The position numbers and the translations under genes were made by a program. A stretch of DNA of 64,000 bases from Mycobacterium sp. D16Q14 (GTDB lineage: Bacteria; Actinomycetota; Actinomycetes; Mycobacteriales; Mycobacteriaceae): contig MAEX01000007.1 of assembly GCA_002013415.1 (NCBI GenBank), forward strand, positions 124,001-188,000, given 5' to 3'. The notes under the pieces are model-generated. The model made no database searches. It was not told the DNA's origin and saw only the letters and a list, made by a program, of their open reading frames with translations. This document shows positions 20,077-32,716 of the stretch, one piece after another; positions within the stretch are counted from its first letter, which is position 1; every line of letters begins with the position of its first letter.

Positions 20077-23000
20077 CTAGTTCGCGGGAACCTTCTCCAT
20101 CTTGATGCGGTACCCGCTGTTCAGCGTAAACACCGGAACATCGGTGCTGTAATCAATGGAGCCGCCGATGAGATCGATTGCTTCCGCAGCCGCCGATGGG
20201 GGACGAAACTCAATGTTGGCATCCTCCAAAAGTTCGAACTGTGTCGCCAGTACCTCACCAGCGATCAATTCGCGAAGCGAGTCGTCCCACCCCGCAGGCA
20301 ACGTATTCACCCAGTACGTCACACGAATCCGATCGGAGACATTGAGTCCCTGTTCCCGACGGAACTCTTGAATCTCACGAATACGGTCGCGCGCCCATCC
20401 CTCGGCCTCCAGCTCCTCGGTGACGGTGTCGTCGAGGATGACCAGCCCCCCGCCCTCGGGAAGCGCCGCCGTGGAATCCGGCTCCGCGGCCACCAGTTTC
20501 GAATCGAACTCGCCCTCCTGCAGGGTGATCCCGGCGGCAATGACGGTTCCATCTGCCTGCTGTGCCCAGTCGCCGGCCTTGACCGCGCGGATGACCGTCT
20601 GCACTTCCTTGCCCAGCCTCGGGCCTGCGGCACGTGCGTTGACGGTCAATTCGAACTTGCCGTAGCCAGCGATATCATTGGTCAGTTCCACGGATTTTAC
20701 GTTCAGCTCATCTGCGATAAGGGCCGCGTACGGCTCCAACCGCTTCGGGTCGGGCACCGCAACCGTCAGTTTGAGCAGCGGCAGGCGCACCCTCAGCTTC
20801 TTGGCCTTGCGCAACGACGAGCCCGTCGATGCCACCTTGCGCACCTCATCCATGGCGGCCACCAGATCGGGATCGGCAGGCAGCGCCGATTCGGGCACCC
20901 AATCCGTGAGGTGCACGGACCGCTCCCCCGTCAATCCCTTCCAAATCACCTCGGTGGTCATCGGCAACAGTGGTGCAGCCAGACGGCACGTCGTCTCCAG
21001 CACGGTGTGCAAGGTGTCGATCGCATCCGCATCCTCGTCCCAGAACCGCGAACGTGACCGTCGCACATACCAGTTGGTCAGTGCATCGGTGAACTGACGC
21101 AGTTGTTCGCACGCTCCCGAAACGTCGCAGATATCCATGGACGCTGTGAGGTCATCGCGCAGCTGCGCCAGTTTGGCCAGGATGTACTTGTCCAGCACCT
21201 GGGTCGAATCGGTGCGCCACGTGCCGGGTCTGGACGCATACAGCTGCAGGAAGCTCCATGCGTTCCACAGCGGCAGGATCACCTGCCGCACGCCCTCGCG
21301 AATGCCCTGCTCAGTGACGATCAGGTTGCCGCCGCGCAGGATCGGCGACGCCATGAGGAACCACCGCATCGCGTCGGAGCCGTCGCGGTCGAACACCTCG
21401 TTGACATCCGGGTAATTGCGTAACGACTTGCTCATCTTCTGGCCGTCGTTGCCTAGCACGATGCCATGCGACACACAGGTTCTGAATGCGGGCCGATCGA
21501 AGATCGCCGTCGCCAGCACATGCATGACGTAGAACCAACCGCGCGTCTGGCCGATGTACTCGACGATGAAGTCGGCCGGGAAGTGGTTTTCGAACCACTC
21601 GGCGTTCTCGAACGGATAGTGCACCTGCGCGTACGGCATAGAGCCCGAGTCGAACCAGACATCAAAGATGTCCGAGATGCGGCGCATGGTGGACTTGCCG
21701 GTCGGATCGTCCGGATTGGGCCGGGTCAGCTCATCGATGTACGGCCGGTGCAGATTTGTCGGACGGACTCCGAAGTCGCGTTCCAGCTCGTCGAGACTTC
21801 CGTATACATCGATGCGCGGATACGCAGGATCGTCAGACTTCCACACGGGGATCGGGGTGCCCCAGTATCGGTTTCGAGACACCGACCAGTCGCGCGCACC
21901 TTCCAGCCACTTGCCGAACTGGCCGTGCTTGACGTGCTCGGGGTACCAGGTGATCTGCTCGTTGAGCTCCACCATCCGGTCCCGGAACTCGGTCACCTTG
22001 ATGAACCAGGACGACACCGCGCGGTAGATCAACGGGTTTCGGCAGCGCCAGCAGTGCGGGTACGAGTGGTCGTAGGTTTCATGCCGCAACAGGACGGCGC
22101 CGTTGGAGGCAGCGCAACCGGTGCCGTTCTTGAGGTCCTTGATGATCTGCGCATTGGCATCGAACACCTGCTGACCCACGTAATCAGGCACGGTGGCGTC
22201 GAATCGGCCCTTCGAATCGACAGGGGTGACGGGGGTGATCCCCGCCTTGTCAGTGACGTTCTTATCTTCTTCACCGTAGGCCGGGGCCATGTGCACGATG
22301 CCGGTGCCGTCCTCGGTGGTGACGTAGTCACCCGAGAGCACCGTGAAGGCATTCGGCGACGCATCCTGCTGGAAATACGGGAATGGCGGGAGGTAGCGCA
22401 TGCCCAGCAGTTCGGCGCCGGTGTAGGTGTCCAGCACCGTGGGCTCTTCACCAAGCTCACGGGCGTAGGACCCGACCCGCGCCTGCGCCAACAGGTAACG
22501 GTCGGCGGTGCCGTCGGGACCTTCGGCCGCAACCACCGCATAGGTCACCTCGGGGTTGACCGCGACCGCCAAGTTCGACGGCAACGTCCAGGGGGTTGTC
22601 GTCCAGATCAGCAGGCGCGCACCGTCGAGCACCGCCCATCGGCTGTCCTCATTGCCGGCGATCCGGTATCCCACGGTGACCGCGGGATCCTGACGGCTCT
22701 GGTACACGTCGTCGTCCATGCGCAGTTCGTGATTGGACAGCGGTGTCTCGTCGCGCCAGCAGTACGGCAGTACGCGGTATCCCTCGTATGCCAAGCCCTT
22801 GTCCCACAATTGCTTGAACGCCCAGATGACCGACTCCATAAACGTCGGGTCGAGCGTCTTGTAGTCGTTATCGAAGTCCACCCAGCGCGCCTGCCGGGTG
22901 ACGTAGTCACGCCATTCCTTCGTGTAGCGCAGCACCGACTCTCGGCAGGCGTCGTTGAACTCGGCGATGCCCATGTCATCGATCTGCGATTTGTCGGTGA

Positions 23001-23367
23001 TGCCGAGCTGGCGTTCCACCTCCAGCTCGGCGGGCAAACCGTGTGTGTCCCAGCCAAATCGGCGGTCCACCTGGTGCCCACGCATGGTCTGATAGCGCGG
23101 CACGATGTCCTTGACGTACCCGGTGAGCAGATGCCCGTAGTGCGGCAGCCCGTTGGCGAACGGAGGGCCGTCGTAGAAGACGTACTCCGGAGACCCGGTG
23201 CGGTTGGCGATGCTGGCACGGAACGTGTTGTCCGCGTCCCAGTAGCGCAGCACCTGCTCCTCGAGCGCAGGGAGATTCGGCGATCCAGTGCGCTGATCGG
23301 CGCCGAGATCGGTGCGCGGATACGCGTCCGGTCGCTCGCCCTGATGCTGTTCGCCCGAGGGGCTCAT
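20077..23367 (-). CDS. ileS: Isoleucyl-tRNA synthetase, eukaryotic-like type (IleS)
   Basis: This class I synthetase charges tRNA-Ile, 1096 aa from the ATG at 23367 with GGGAGA upstream. The HIGH-like motif is HYGH at 76-79 and the KMSKS loop begins at K644; the CP1 editing domain lies between. The sequence belongs to the eukaryotic-like (IleS2) type, known to be less sensitive to mupirocin. The N-terminus carries about 35 extra hydrophilic residues before [13 protein letters not shown]. It is preceded by a T-box leader. It corresponds to Rv1536. Confidence 0.96.
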   Translation of the reverse strand: MSPSGEQHQGERPDAYPRTDLGADQRTGSPNLPALEEQVLRYWDADNTFRASIANRTGSPEYVFYDGPPFANGLPHYGHLLTGYVKDIVPRYQTMRGHQVDRRFGWDTHGLPAELEVERQLGITDKSQIDDMGIAEFNDACRESVLRYTKEWRDYVTRQARWVDFDNDYKTLDPTFMESVIWAFKQLWDKGLAYEGYRVLPYCWRDETPLSNHELRMDDDVYQSRQDPAVTVGYRIAGNEDSRWAVLDGARLLIWTTTPWTLPSNLAVAVNPEVTYAVVAAEGPDGTADRYLLAQARVGSYARELGEEPTVLDTYTGAELLGMRYLPPFPYFQQDASPNAFTVLSGDYVTTEDGTGIVHMAPAYGEEDKNVTDKAGITPVTPVDSKGRFDATVPDYVGQQVFDANAQIIKDLKNGTGCAASNGAVLLRHETYDHSYPHCWRCRNPLIYRAVSSWFIKVTEFRDRMVELNEQITWYPEHVKHGQFGKWLEGARDWSVSRNRYWGTPIPVWKSDDPAYPRIDVYGSLDELERDFGVRPTNLHRPYIDELTRPNPDDPTGKSTMRRISDIFDVWFDSGSMPYAQVHYPFENAEWFENHFPADFIVEYIGQTRGWFYVMHVLATAIFDRPAFRTCVSHGIVLGNDGQKMSKSLRNYPDVNEVFDRDGSDAMRWFLMASPILRGGNLIVTEQGIREGVRQVILPLWNAWSFLQLYASRPGTWRTDSTQVLDKYILAKLAQLRDDLTASMDICDVSGACEQLRQFTDALTNWYVRRSRSRFWDEDADAIDTLHTVLETTCRLAAPLLPMTTEVIWKGLTGERSVHLTDWVPESALPADPDLVAAMDEVRKVASTGSSLRKAKKLRVRLPLLKLTVAVPDPKRLEPYAALIADELNVKSVELTNDIAGYGKFELTVNARAAGPRLGKEVQTVIRAVKAGDWAQQADGTVIAAGITLQEGEFDSKLVAAEPDSTAALPEGGGLVILDDTVTEELEAEGWARDRIREIQEFRREQGLNVSDRIRVTYWVNTLPAGWDDSLRELIAGEVLATQFELLEDANIEFRPPSAAAEAIDLIGGSIDYSTDVPVFTLNSGYRIKMEKVPAN

Positions 23368-23384
23368 CGCGGTCTCCCTGTGCT

Positions 23385-23575
23385 CGCTGGCACGGGGACG
23401 ATGGGACGCCGTCGGCGTACCTCCGCGGTACCACCCCGCTTGCCCCACACTGTCAGGGCCTCTCACAACGGCTGTAACGGGCCTGCCCGTCCGGTTCTAC
23501 TGGGTTATCCGCGCTGGGCACGGAACTTTTCTTCCGGAGACTCCCCGGTGATAGCCGGATCGGTGTCGATGACGC
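23385..23575 (-). promoter_or_regulatory. T-box riboswitch leader of ileS (actinobacterial translational type)
   Basis: The leader has the T-box bulge sequence TGGTACCGCG (23433-23424) and a stem-I specifier region CTATCACCGGGGAG, with the Ile codon ATC at 23552-23550. The first part closely matches my memory of the M. tuberculosis and Nocardia ileS T-boxes. Uncharged tRNA-Ile would bind through specifier and T-box bulge and free the ribosome site GGGAGA just before the ATG. There is no intrinsic terminator, which fits translational control. Confidence 0.93.
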
Positions 23576-23577
23576 CA

Positions 23578-23583
23578 ATTCTA
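23578..23583 (-). promoter_or_regulatory. Putative -10 box for the ileS leader
   Basis: TAGAAT on the minus strand overlaps the stop codon of the upstream MFS gene. Transcription from about 7 nt downstream would start the T-box RNA near 23571. The -35 element is not obvious. Confidence 0.45.
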
Positions 23584-24837
23584 TTCGGGTGCGTTGATAT
23601 GGCCAAACCGGTTTCGAAGCACCATCACTGCGGCAAGTACCAGCGCAATCGTCAACAACGCGCCCACGAAGAGCACCGTCAATCCCCAGCCACCTGCTTG
23701 GTAGGCCAAGCCGCCTGCGGCCCCGGCCACTGAACTGCCGAGGTAGTAACTGAACAGGTACAGCGCAGACGCCTCCGCACGGTCGCGCCGCGCGACGGCG
23801 CCCACCCACCCGCTCGCGACGGTATGAGCCGCGAAGAAGCCTGCGGTGAACACACCCACGCCGATGATCACCGCGCCGAGCGAATCCGGGATGGTCAGCG
23901 CAAGCCCGACGGCCGTGATGGCGACCGCCCCGATGAGAACCAGCCCCCGCCCGCGGCGGTCCGCCAGCCGTCCAGCCACTGCCGAGGCCACCGTCCCCGC
24001 GAGATACAGCAGGAACAACAGTCCCGCGATCGCCGTGGGAAGCCCGAACGGTGGCGCCACCAGTCGGTAGCCCAGATAGTTGTACACGGTGACGAACCCG
24101 CCCATGAGCAGGAAAGCAAGCCCGAACATGATGAGCAGAACCGGGTTTCGCAGGTGCCTGCCGAGAATCCGCATCGTGGTGCCGACCCTGACCCGCTTGG
24201 GCACGAAGAACTGCGACCGCGGAAGCAGCATGGCGAAAAGCGCCGTGCACACCAACGTCATAGCACCACTGCCTAGCAGCGCTATCCGCCAATTGCTCAC
24301 GTCGAGTACCGAGGACGCCACCAGCCGTCCGGCGAGTCCACCGACCGTGGTTCCTGCGATGTATCTGCCCATCGCCGAACCCAGAGAGCCCGGGTGCACC
24401 TCTTCAGCCAGGAATGCCATGGCCACTGCCGGAATTCCGGCCAGTGCGACGCCTTCGGCCGCGCGGCCAATCAACAAGACCGCGAAGGTGGGGCTGGCCG
24501 GTAGCAGCAGCCCGATGATCGTCGTGGCTATCGCCGAGACCAGCATGACCCGAGTGCGCCCGTACCGTTCCGAGAGTGCGCTCGCCGGAATAATCGACAA
24601 CGCAAGCATTCCCGTGGTCACGGAGACAGTGAGCGCGGCGGCTGCGGGGCTCACCCCGAAATCCTCGGAGAGCGCCGGAAGCACCGCCTGCGTGCCATAG
24701 AGAGCGGCGAATGTCGCGAGCCCGGCCGCGAAGAGCGCGCCGGTCAAGCGCCGATACCCGGCAGTGCCCGTTTCGTGGGGCACCGGATCTGCGGCGCAGA
24801 TTGCCGGGCTGGTCTGGGTACTCGGGGCCGTCGCCAT
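23581..24837 (-). CDS. Major facilitator superfamily exporter (YnfM-like)
   Basis: A 12-helix MFS transporter, 418 aa from the ATG at 24837. The GMLALSIIPASALSERYGRTRVM segment carries the loop 2-3 motif, and GRLADRRGRGLVLIG is the second-half equivalent. It resembles YnfM/arabinose-efflux-type drug exporters. It is divergent from a LysR regulator 90 bp away, the usual arrangement for a regulator and its target. A second in-frame ATG upstream (24882) would add 15 residues. Its stop overlaps the probable ileS promoter. Confidence 0.88.
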   Translation of the reverse strand: MATAPSTQTSPAICAADPVPHETGTAGYRRLTGALFAAGLATFAALYGTQAVLPALSEDFGVSPAAAALTVSVTTGMLALSIIPASALSERYGRTRVMLVSAIATTIIGLLLPASPTFAVLLIGRAAEGVALAGIPAVAMAFLAEEVHPGSLGSAMGRYIAGTTVGGLAGRLVASSVLDVSNWRIALLGSGAMTLVCTALFAMLLPRSQFFVPKRVRVGTTMRILGRHLRNPVLLIMFGLAFLLMGGFVTVYNYLGYRLVAPPFGLPTAIAGLLFLLYLAGTVASAVAGRLADRRGRGLVLIGAVAITAVGLALTIPDSLGAVIIGVGVFTAGFFAAHTVASGWVGAVARRDRAEASALYLFSYYLGSSVAGAAGGLAYQAGGWGLTVLFVGALLTIALVLAAVMVLRNRFGHINAPE

Positions 24838-24892
24838 GGATGTAGATGCTCCCCCGATCAGGCATATCGCGTAAATGAGCAATTCGTGGATC

Positions 24893-24905
24893 TATAATTT
24901 AAATT
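24893..24905 (+). promoter_or_regulatory. -10 box and AT-rich palindrome between MFS and lysR
   Basis: TATAAT at 24893-24898 is a consensus -10 for the LysR gene, about 30 nt before its ATG. It overlaps the perfect palindrome AATTTAAATT (24896-24905), a T-N-A type site suitable for LysR binding and control of both genes. Confidence 0.5.
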
Positions 24906-24927
24906 CAACATATAGTGAGGTGGAAGC

Positions 24928-25800
24928 ATGGCAGATGGTGATTACGAGTGGTACATCACACTCGCCGAGCGGCAAAACGTCACTGCGGCCGCCGAGCAGC
25001 TCCAGCTCGCCCAGCCCACGCTCACCCGAATGCTGGCCAGATTGGAGCGTCGGCTTGGCGTCCAACTGTTCGACCGGCACGGTAAGCGGCTCACGCTGAA
25101 TCCGTCCGGGCGGATCTTCTACCAGCACGCCCGGCGCGCTCAGATGGAACTGGACTCTGCTCGTCGAACCATCAACGACCTTGCCAACCCCGCCGAGGGG
25201 GAAATTCGGCTCGGATTCCTGCACACCTTCGGGCCGACACTCGTCGCCCGCCTGATCGCGGGCTTCGCCGCGACGTCGCCGCACGTCCAATTCGTGCTCG
25301 AGCAGGGCGCGGCCGGCAGCCTCGATGACCTCGTCGCGAACGGCGATCTTGACGTCGCAATCGTCTCGCCACGCCCTCGTCGCGCAAATCTTGGATGGCG
25401 CAACCTCTTCCGGCAACGTCTTGGCGTCGCCGTGCCCACAGATCATCGGCTCGCACAGTCAGAAGATGTGTCGATGATCGATCTGGCCGATGAACCATTC
25501 ATTGCGATGCACCCGGGATTCGGTATGCGCCGTCTCCTCGAAGAGCTTTGCGCTGCTGCACAATTCCAGCCGCGCATCGTGCTGGAATCAAGCAATCTGA
25601 CGACGGTGGCGGGCTTGGTGGCGGCCGGCATCGGTGTCACGGTGCTTCCCGTCGACGCCACCACCTACCCGCCTGATCTCCGGATGTTGCGCCTGGTAGA
25701 CGCCGACGCTCACCGGGACGTCGGCATTATCTGGAGCTCCGGGCAGCCCCTCTCGCGCCCGGTCCGTGATTTCATATCCCACGCCGTCGCCTCGACGTAG
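24928..25800 (+). CDS. LysR-family transcriptional regulator
   Basis: A 290-aa LTTR. The N-terminal winged helix (about 1-60) reads WYITLAERQNVTAAAEQLQ then LTRMLARLERRLGVQLFDRH. The effector-binding domain covers about 90-290, with the LGVAVPTDHRLA and AAGIGVTVLPVDA segments. GTGAGGTGGAAGC before the ATG supplies a ribosome site. It probably controls the divergent MFS gene in response to an unidentified ligand. Confidence 0.9.
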   Translation: MADGDYEWYITLAERQNVTAAAEQLQLAQPTLTRMLARLERRLGVQLFDRHGKRLTLNPSGRIFYQHARRAQMELDSARRTINDLANPAEGEIRLGFLHTFGPTLVARLIAGFAATSPHVQFVLEQGAAGSLDDLVANGDLDVAIVSPRPRRANLGWRNLFRQRLGVAVPTDHRLAQSEDVSMIDLADEPFIAMHPGFGMRRLLEELCAAAQFQPRIVLESSNLTTVAGLVAAGIGVTVLPVDATTYPPDLRMLRLVDADAHRDVGIIWSSGQPLSRPVRDFISHAVAST

Positions 25801-25815
25801 GTCACAATCATCCTC

Positions 25816-26865
25816 ATGTCTGCCGATGTGCCGCCCGCGAACGGGATCGCCCAGGCGATAGCGCAGATCGATACCGCCGCCGACGAGGCGGCGTTCTGCA
25901 CTGCCGTGGGCGCGGCGCAGATGGTGATAGCCCTAGAGGTGCGCGTGCGCACACCGGAGACGGCCCTCGCCGCTGCCTGGTCCGAAACGTTGCGGCACAG
26001 CATCCGCACGGCCGCACGACTCGTCACTGGCGGGGTGGATCCGGGCTGGACCTGGTTCGTTTCGGGAAGCGTGGCCCGAGGCGAGGCGGCACCCGGTTCC
26101 GATATCGAGACCCTGCTTGCCGTCGACGACGCGCTCGACGGAGACGGCAAGACTCACCTGATGGAGGTGGCAGCCCAGGTGCACGCGATGCTCGAACGCG
26201 GCGGCATCGGAAGCGATTCGAACGGCGTGCTGGCCAGTCGCGGGCGATTCTGCCGCCGGGCGTCCAACTGGTTCGAAGGAATCGAACGCTGGTGCGCCAA
26301 CCCGCCCGAAGACCGCGGCGTCGTGATGGCGGGGCTGATGGCCGACTCCCAGGGGGTGGGCGCGGGACCGTTGTTGTCGGACAACGCCCTGCGTACCGAG
26401 AATGCCCGCTGCGCACAGCGCCACTACCCCATCCGGCTTGCCATGCTTCAGGACGCGGTAGCCATACGCGCCGGATTCCCTTCGCGGTTAAGGATATTCG
26501 CGACGCAATCCGACACCGTCGATCTCAAGGTCGCGGCGATCGATCCGGTGGTCAAGATCGCACGCTGGGCGGCGTTGTCCGCCGGAGCGGACGCACTGTC
26601 GACACCAGAGCGCCTCGACGCCGCCGCAGGCAACATCCTGGACGCCGATGATGCCTCGACACTGCGGGATTGCTTCGCCTGGCTCCTTCGATTTCGGTGG
26701 CGGTCTCGGGCCACCGCATGGCAGGACGGAGAGCACATGTCCGACACCGTCTCGCTGTCTGCCCTTGCCCCGCAGGAACGTGCGACGCTGCGGTCCGTCG
26801 CGCGCGAGATCGCCGGCATCCGACGGAAGCTGATCTACCTGTCGTCGACATCCTCATTCAGATAG
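25816..26865 (+). CDS. DUF294-type putative nucleotidyltransferase, without CBS domains
   Basis: A 349-aa protein with a DUF294 / GlnD-like nucleotidyltransferase core: GSVARGEAAPGSDIE places GS at 84-85 and the metal-binding D96 and E98. The C-terminal half matches the DUF294_C substrate-binding type (VDLKVAAIDPVVKIARWAAL). Relatives often carry N-terminal cNMP/CBS sensor domains, which are absent here. Such proteins frequently sit beside a DnaQ-like exonuclease; here the exonuclease is convergent and overlaps by 12 bp. The target is unknown. It follows the lysR gene by 15 bp. Confidence 0.8.
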   Translation: MSADVPPANGIAQAIAQIDTAADEAAFCTAVGAAQMVIALEVRVRTPETALAAAWSETLRHSIRTAARLVTGGVDPGWTWFVSGSVARGEAAPGSDIETLLAVDDALDGDGKTHLMEVAAQVHAMLERGGIGSDSNGVLASRGRFCRRASNWFEGIERWCANPPEDRGVVMAGLMADSQGVGAGPLLSDNALRTENARCAQRHYPIRLAMLQDAVAIRAGFPSRLRIFATQSDTVDLKVAAIDPVVKIARWAALSAGADALSTPERLDAAAGNILDADDASTLRDCFAWLLRFRWRSRATAWQDGEHMSDTVSLSALAPQERATLRSVAREIAGIRRKLIYLSSTSSFR

Positions 26866-27438
26866 TCGGTCGTACCAGCGCATGGCCCAGCGCGCATCTC
26901 CCAGGGCCGTGTGCCGCTGCCCAGCGCTGGGGGTCTTCACCCCGAATTGCAGCGAAAGGTTGGAGTAATCGGCGTCGGGTATCAACCCGCGTTCACAGAT
27001 TCGTGCCGCCGTGCGGGCGACAACATCGACAAGAGCCGGATTCCACGCTGGGCTGACCCCGTGGGCCAGGAACATCCGCGTCAGGCATTCGGCATCGAAT
27101 TGAGGTATCACCCCGACGAGGGTGGCTCCGGCCGTCCATTCATCAACGAGCGAAACGGCTTCCGCGGCGCGAAAAACGCGAGGGAACTGCACCGGCCTCG
27201 AGCGCACTTGCGGGTGCCGCTTGTGGAAACCGCTGATCTCAAGGCCGGCGGGATCCGCCGATTCCAGGTCCAAGTCCTGGACGTCTACGCACAGGTGCAG
27301 CTGGCGCTGCCCGGCATCGGTGCGGCGAATGATCGCTACTTCCCATGGCTGGCGCTCACGGTGCAGTCCGGTGGTCTCGGTATCGAGGAAGACCAACGGG
27401 GCTGATGGCCTGTCTGATTCACCAGCATCGCCAACCAT
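26854..27438 (-). CDS. DEDDh 3'-5' exonuclease (DnaQ-like)
   Basis: A 194-aa exonuclease of the DnaQ fold. Exo I is FLDTETTG with D19 and E21, Exo II includes GVIPQFDAE, and Exo III is HTALGDA, giving the DEDDh set. It has no clamp or polymerase-binding extension, so it is more like stand-alone DNA/RNA trimming enzymes than Pol III epsilon. Start ATG 27438 is 9 bp from the meaB stop on the same strand, so it may be the last gene of the mutA-mutB-meaB unit. Confidence 0.85.
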   Translation of the reverse strand: MVGDAGESDRPSAPLVFLDTETTGLHRERQPWEVAIIRRTDAGQRQLHLCVDVQDLDLESADPAGLEISGFHKRHPQVRSRPVQFPRVFRAAEAVSLVDEWTAGATLVGVIPQFDAECLTRMFLAHGVSPAWNPALVDVVARTAARICERGLIPDADYSNLSLQFGVKTPSAGQRHTALGDARWAMRWYDRLSE

Positions 27439-27447
27439 GCGAGACGC

Positions 27448-28427
27448 CTACGAACTCAGGTTGAGTAGCCGCTCGGCGGCCAGTGCAGGCGTCAGGGTGC
27501 CCTCACGCACCCGCTGCTCGATATCCGCACGCGCCGCCTTCACATCCGGGGCGTTGAGCACCCGATCCAGCACCGCGTCGCGCACCATCGCCCACATCCA
27601 ATCCACCTGCTGGCGGCGACGTTTAGCCTCAAACTCCCCCGCCTCGGTCAGCACCGCGCGATGCTTCAGCACGGTGTCCCACATCTCGGAGACCCCATTG
27701 TTCTCCAACGCACTCATGGTGAGAACCGGTGGGCGCCATAGGGTGTCATGCGGGTAGATCAGGCGCAACGCACCCGACAACTCCCGCGCCGCCTTCTGCG
27801 CCTCGAGGGCATGAGCACCGTCTGCCTTGTTCACCACCACGATATCGGCGAGCTCAAGCACACCCTTTTTGATGCCCTGCAGCTGATCTCCGGTGCGCGC
27901 CAGCGTCAGGAAGACAAAGGTGTCGACCATGTTCGCGACAGTGACCTCGGACTGCCCCACGCCGACGGTCTCGATAAGGATGACGTCGAATCCGGCTGAC
28001 TCCAGCAGCACCACCGTCTCCCGGGTCGCCTTGGCGACCCCGCCCAGCGTGCCCGAGGTCGGCGACGGCCGGATGTAGGCATCTGGATGTACCGACAGCC
28101 GGCCCATCCGGGTCTTATCGCCCAGAATCGATCCGCCGGTACGCGTCGACGACGGATCGACCGCCAGCACGGCCACCCGATGCCCCTGCTCAATGAGGTA
28201 CATACCGAGGGCCTCGATGGTGGTGGACTTTCCCACCCCGGGCACACCGGTAATACCCACCCGCAGGGCGTTCCCACCGTCAGGAGACAGGTCCAGCAGC
28301 AGCTGCTGGGCCCGTGCACGATGATCACCGCGTGTCGACTCGACCAGCGTGATCGCTCGGGCGAGCGCCGAACGATCCCCCGACCGGATTAGAGCCGCCA
28401 GATCATCAGGTGACTGTTTTTCCGGCA

Positions 28428-28428
<1 letters not shown>
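27448..28428 (-). CDS. meaB: Methylmalonyl-CoA mutase-associated GTPase (MeaB)
   Basis: This G3E-family GTPase gates cobalamin loading and protects the mutase from inactivation. The P-loop is GVPGVGKST at 61-69, followed by VDPSS, an ETVGVGQSE switch and NKAD for guanine. The protein is 326 aa. The ATG overlaps the mutB stop (TAATG), so it is translationally coupled to the enzyme it serves. It corresponds to Rv1496. Confidence 0.95.
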
Positions 28429-30704
<2,276 letters not shown>

Positions 30705-30705
30705 G

Positions 30706-32535
30706 TCACGCCCCCAACTTGGTCAGGATGGCCGAAAGAGCTTCGACGGCATTAATTTTCATGGTCAGATAGCCATCAGGGCGCGATGCCTCCGCGACCT
30801 CCGCCACGGACTTCTCGGGCCCCGCGAGATAGACGTCGGTGGCCCCCGCTGCCCTGGCCGCATCGACGACGGCACCCGCCTCGGCGGCATACCGGGCATC
30901 GGTGCCACACATGACGACGACACGCGCTCCCGCATCCGCGACAGCACTGGCGACCGTGCCGGCGTCAAGCACGCCGGGGTTGACGGCCTCGATGCCGCCG
31001 GAGGCCAACAGGTTCGAGGCGAAGGTGGTGCGCACGTTGTGCTCGGCCAGCGGGCCCAGCGGAATCAAGAGTGCGGTCGGACGCGTACCCGATGCGGCCA
31101 ACGAGGCATCCGAGCGGTCCCGCAGGGCCTCGAAATCGGACGCGTACCGGTAACCGCCGGCGGGATGCGGCGGCAGCGGCACCTCTGCCAGGTTCGGGAA
31201 TTCGTTGACCCCCGTCACCGAGGTCCGCCGATGGGCGATGTCCTCGGCGCGCTGTGCGCGGGTCGCGGCGATACGCTCCCGAATCAGATCGGCGGACGCC
31301 TCGAATCCTCCTGCGCCCTCGATCTCAGTGAACAGCGACCACGCCTGCTGGGCAAGGGTTTCCGTGAGATCTTCGATGTACCAGGAGCCGCCGCCCGGGT
31401 CGAGCACCCGACCGACATGAGACTCCTCGATGAGCAGCAGCTGCGTGTTCCGGGCGATCCGCGCGGAGAACGCCGGCGATACTGCATCCAGTCCGCCGGC
31501 AATCGCGTCGTCGAACCTGCGTACCCGCACGCTGTCCGCTCCACCCACTCCGGCACCGAAGGCGGCCAGCGTGGTGCGCAGCATGTTCACCCACGGATCG
31601 CGCTGGGCCATCATCGGTTCGGAAGTGACCGCATGCATGAGGGCGCCGCCACTCTCTGGCACGCCCGCGACCTCGGCCACGCGGGCCCAGAGCACCCTGG
31701 CGGCGCGGAACTTGGCAATCGACAGGAACTGATCGTCGGTCGCGGCGAAGCGGAAACTGATCTGCCGCAGCGCTTCCGCGATACCCAGACCCGCATTCAG
31801 CAGCAGCCGCAGGTAGGCGACCCCGACTGCCACCGCGACCGCGAGTTCCTGGCTGTCGCTGGCACCCAGCTCGTGCGCGATCGTGCCGTCGACGGTGATC
31901 GCGTGGATCTGCTCCGCCCGTACGCTCGCACGCTCGGCCAACGCCACCGTCTCATCGGTCGATACGCCCGACCGGCCCGTGAACGCATCACCGAGCGGAT
32001 CGGCGCCGAGGTCGACGACAACCCCGGCGGTGTTTCCCTCGTAGCTGTCCAGGACGGTGAAAATCGCCTCGGCCACCCCGGTCAGCTCGGCGCCGGCCTC
32101 TACCTGGAGGGGAGCTAGGTCGAGATACACCCCCTGCAGTGCCCGTCCCACCGCCTCTGGTGCCAGACCGGCCAGCACGATGGCGCTGGTCCCCTGCTCC
32201 AGCGCATCGAGAATGGCCTCGTTCACGAGAGCAGCGTCGGTGCCGATCGCGCGATCGAAACGCTCGGCGACCTTCCACCCGCTGTTCACATCGCGCCGGC
32301 GGTCACCACCGCGCACAAAGGGCCACTGTCCGGGCAGCGACGACTCGGGAAGCTCGTCGAGTGCTGTGTACAGCGGGCGGATCGCTATCCCGTCATATGT
32401 CGGCGAATCGAGCAGTCGCTCGGGGTCGGCGGGCAGATCCTCGACCGCCTTGCGGGTGGACTTGGCCAAGACTCCGGCGACGTTCTTCTGCCACCGCGCG
32501 AAGTCACGTCGAATCTCGGGCACCTCAACAGTCAC
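30706..32535 (-). CDS. mutA: Methylmalonyl-CoA mutase small (beta) subunit
   Basis: The partner subunit of MutB, 609 aa from the GTG at 32535 (a TTG one codon upstream is also possible). It keeps the mutase fold ([51 protein letters not shown]) but its C-terminal domain lacks DxHxxG, so it does not bind cobalamin, as in the family. It is first in the mutA-mutB-meaB operon. The 181-bp region to the divergent TVP38 gene should hold its promoter. Confidence 0.95.
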   Translation of the reverse strand: MTVEVPEIRRDFARWQKNVAGVLAKSTRKAVEDLPADPERLLDSPTYDGIAIRPLYTALDELPESSLPGQWPFVRGGDRRRDVNSGWKVAERFDRAIGTDAALVNEAILDALEQGTSAIVLAGLAPEAVGRALQGVYLDLAPLQVEAGAELTGVAEAIFTVLDSYEGNTAGVVVDLGADPLGDAFTGRSGVSTDETVALAERASVRAEQIHAITVDGTIAHELGASDSQELAVAVAVGVAYLRLLLNAGLGIAEALRQISFRFAATDDQFLSIAKFRAARVLWARVAEVAGVPESGGALMHAVTSEPMMAQRDPWVNMLRTTLAAFGAGVGGADSVRVRRFDDAIAGGLDAVSPAFSARIARNTQLLLIEESHVGRVLDPGGGSWYIEDLTETLAQQAWSLFTEIEGAGGFEASADLIRERIAATRAQRAEDIAHRRTSVTGVNEFPNLAEVPLPPHPAGGYRYASDFEALRDRSDASLAASGTRPTALLIPLGPLAEHNVRTTFASNLLASGGIEAVNPGVLDAGTVASAVADAGARVVVMCGTDARYAAEAGAVVDAARAAGATDVYLAGPEKSVAEVAEASRPDGYLTMKINAVEALSAILTKLGA

Positions 32536-32603
32536 CAAACTGCTCCCTGCTGCTCGTCGTCGAGCGACATATATGGCACTCCATGCCGAAATGCCTATCA
32601 CAC

Positions 32604-32619
32604 TTAGTCATCAGGCTAA
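32604..32619. promoter_or_regulatory. Imperfect palindrome upstream of mutA
   Basis: TTAGTCATCAGGCTAA has matching TTAG/CTAA ends and lies about 70 bp upstream of mutA. It is a possible operator; the evidence is only the symmetry and position. Confidence 0.25.
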
Positions 32620-32716
32620 ATGACGCCATCGACTACTGCCCAGTACGGGGGCGCGGCCACCGCTGCACCCGTGTCCTGTCCCGTTCGTTCATCCGGGCTC
32701 CGTAGGCTTGACGATC

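Noticed and set aside
21466-23733. A 755-codon open frame on the plus strand
   Set aside because: It is antisense to ileS, the T-box and the MFS 3' end, with no recognisable domain or ribosome site.
32536-32716. Possible cobalamin riboswitch upstream of mutA
   Set aside because: The 181-bp gap is shared with a divergent gene and shows no B12-box (GCCACTG-like) sequence.
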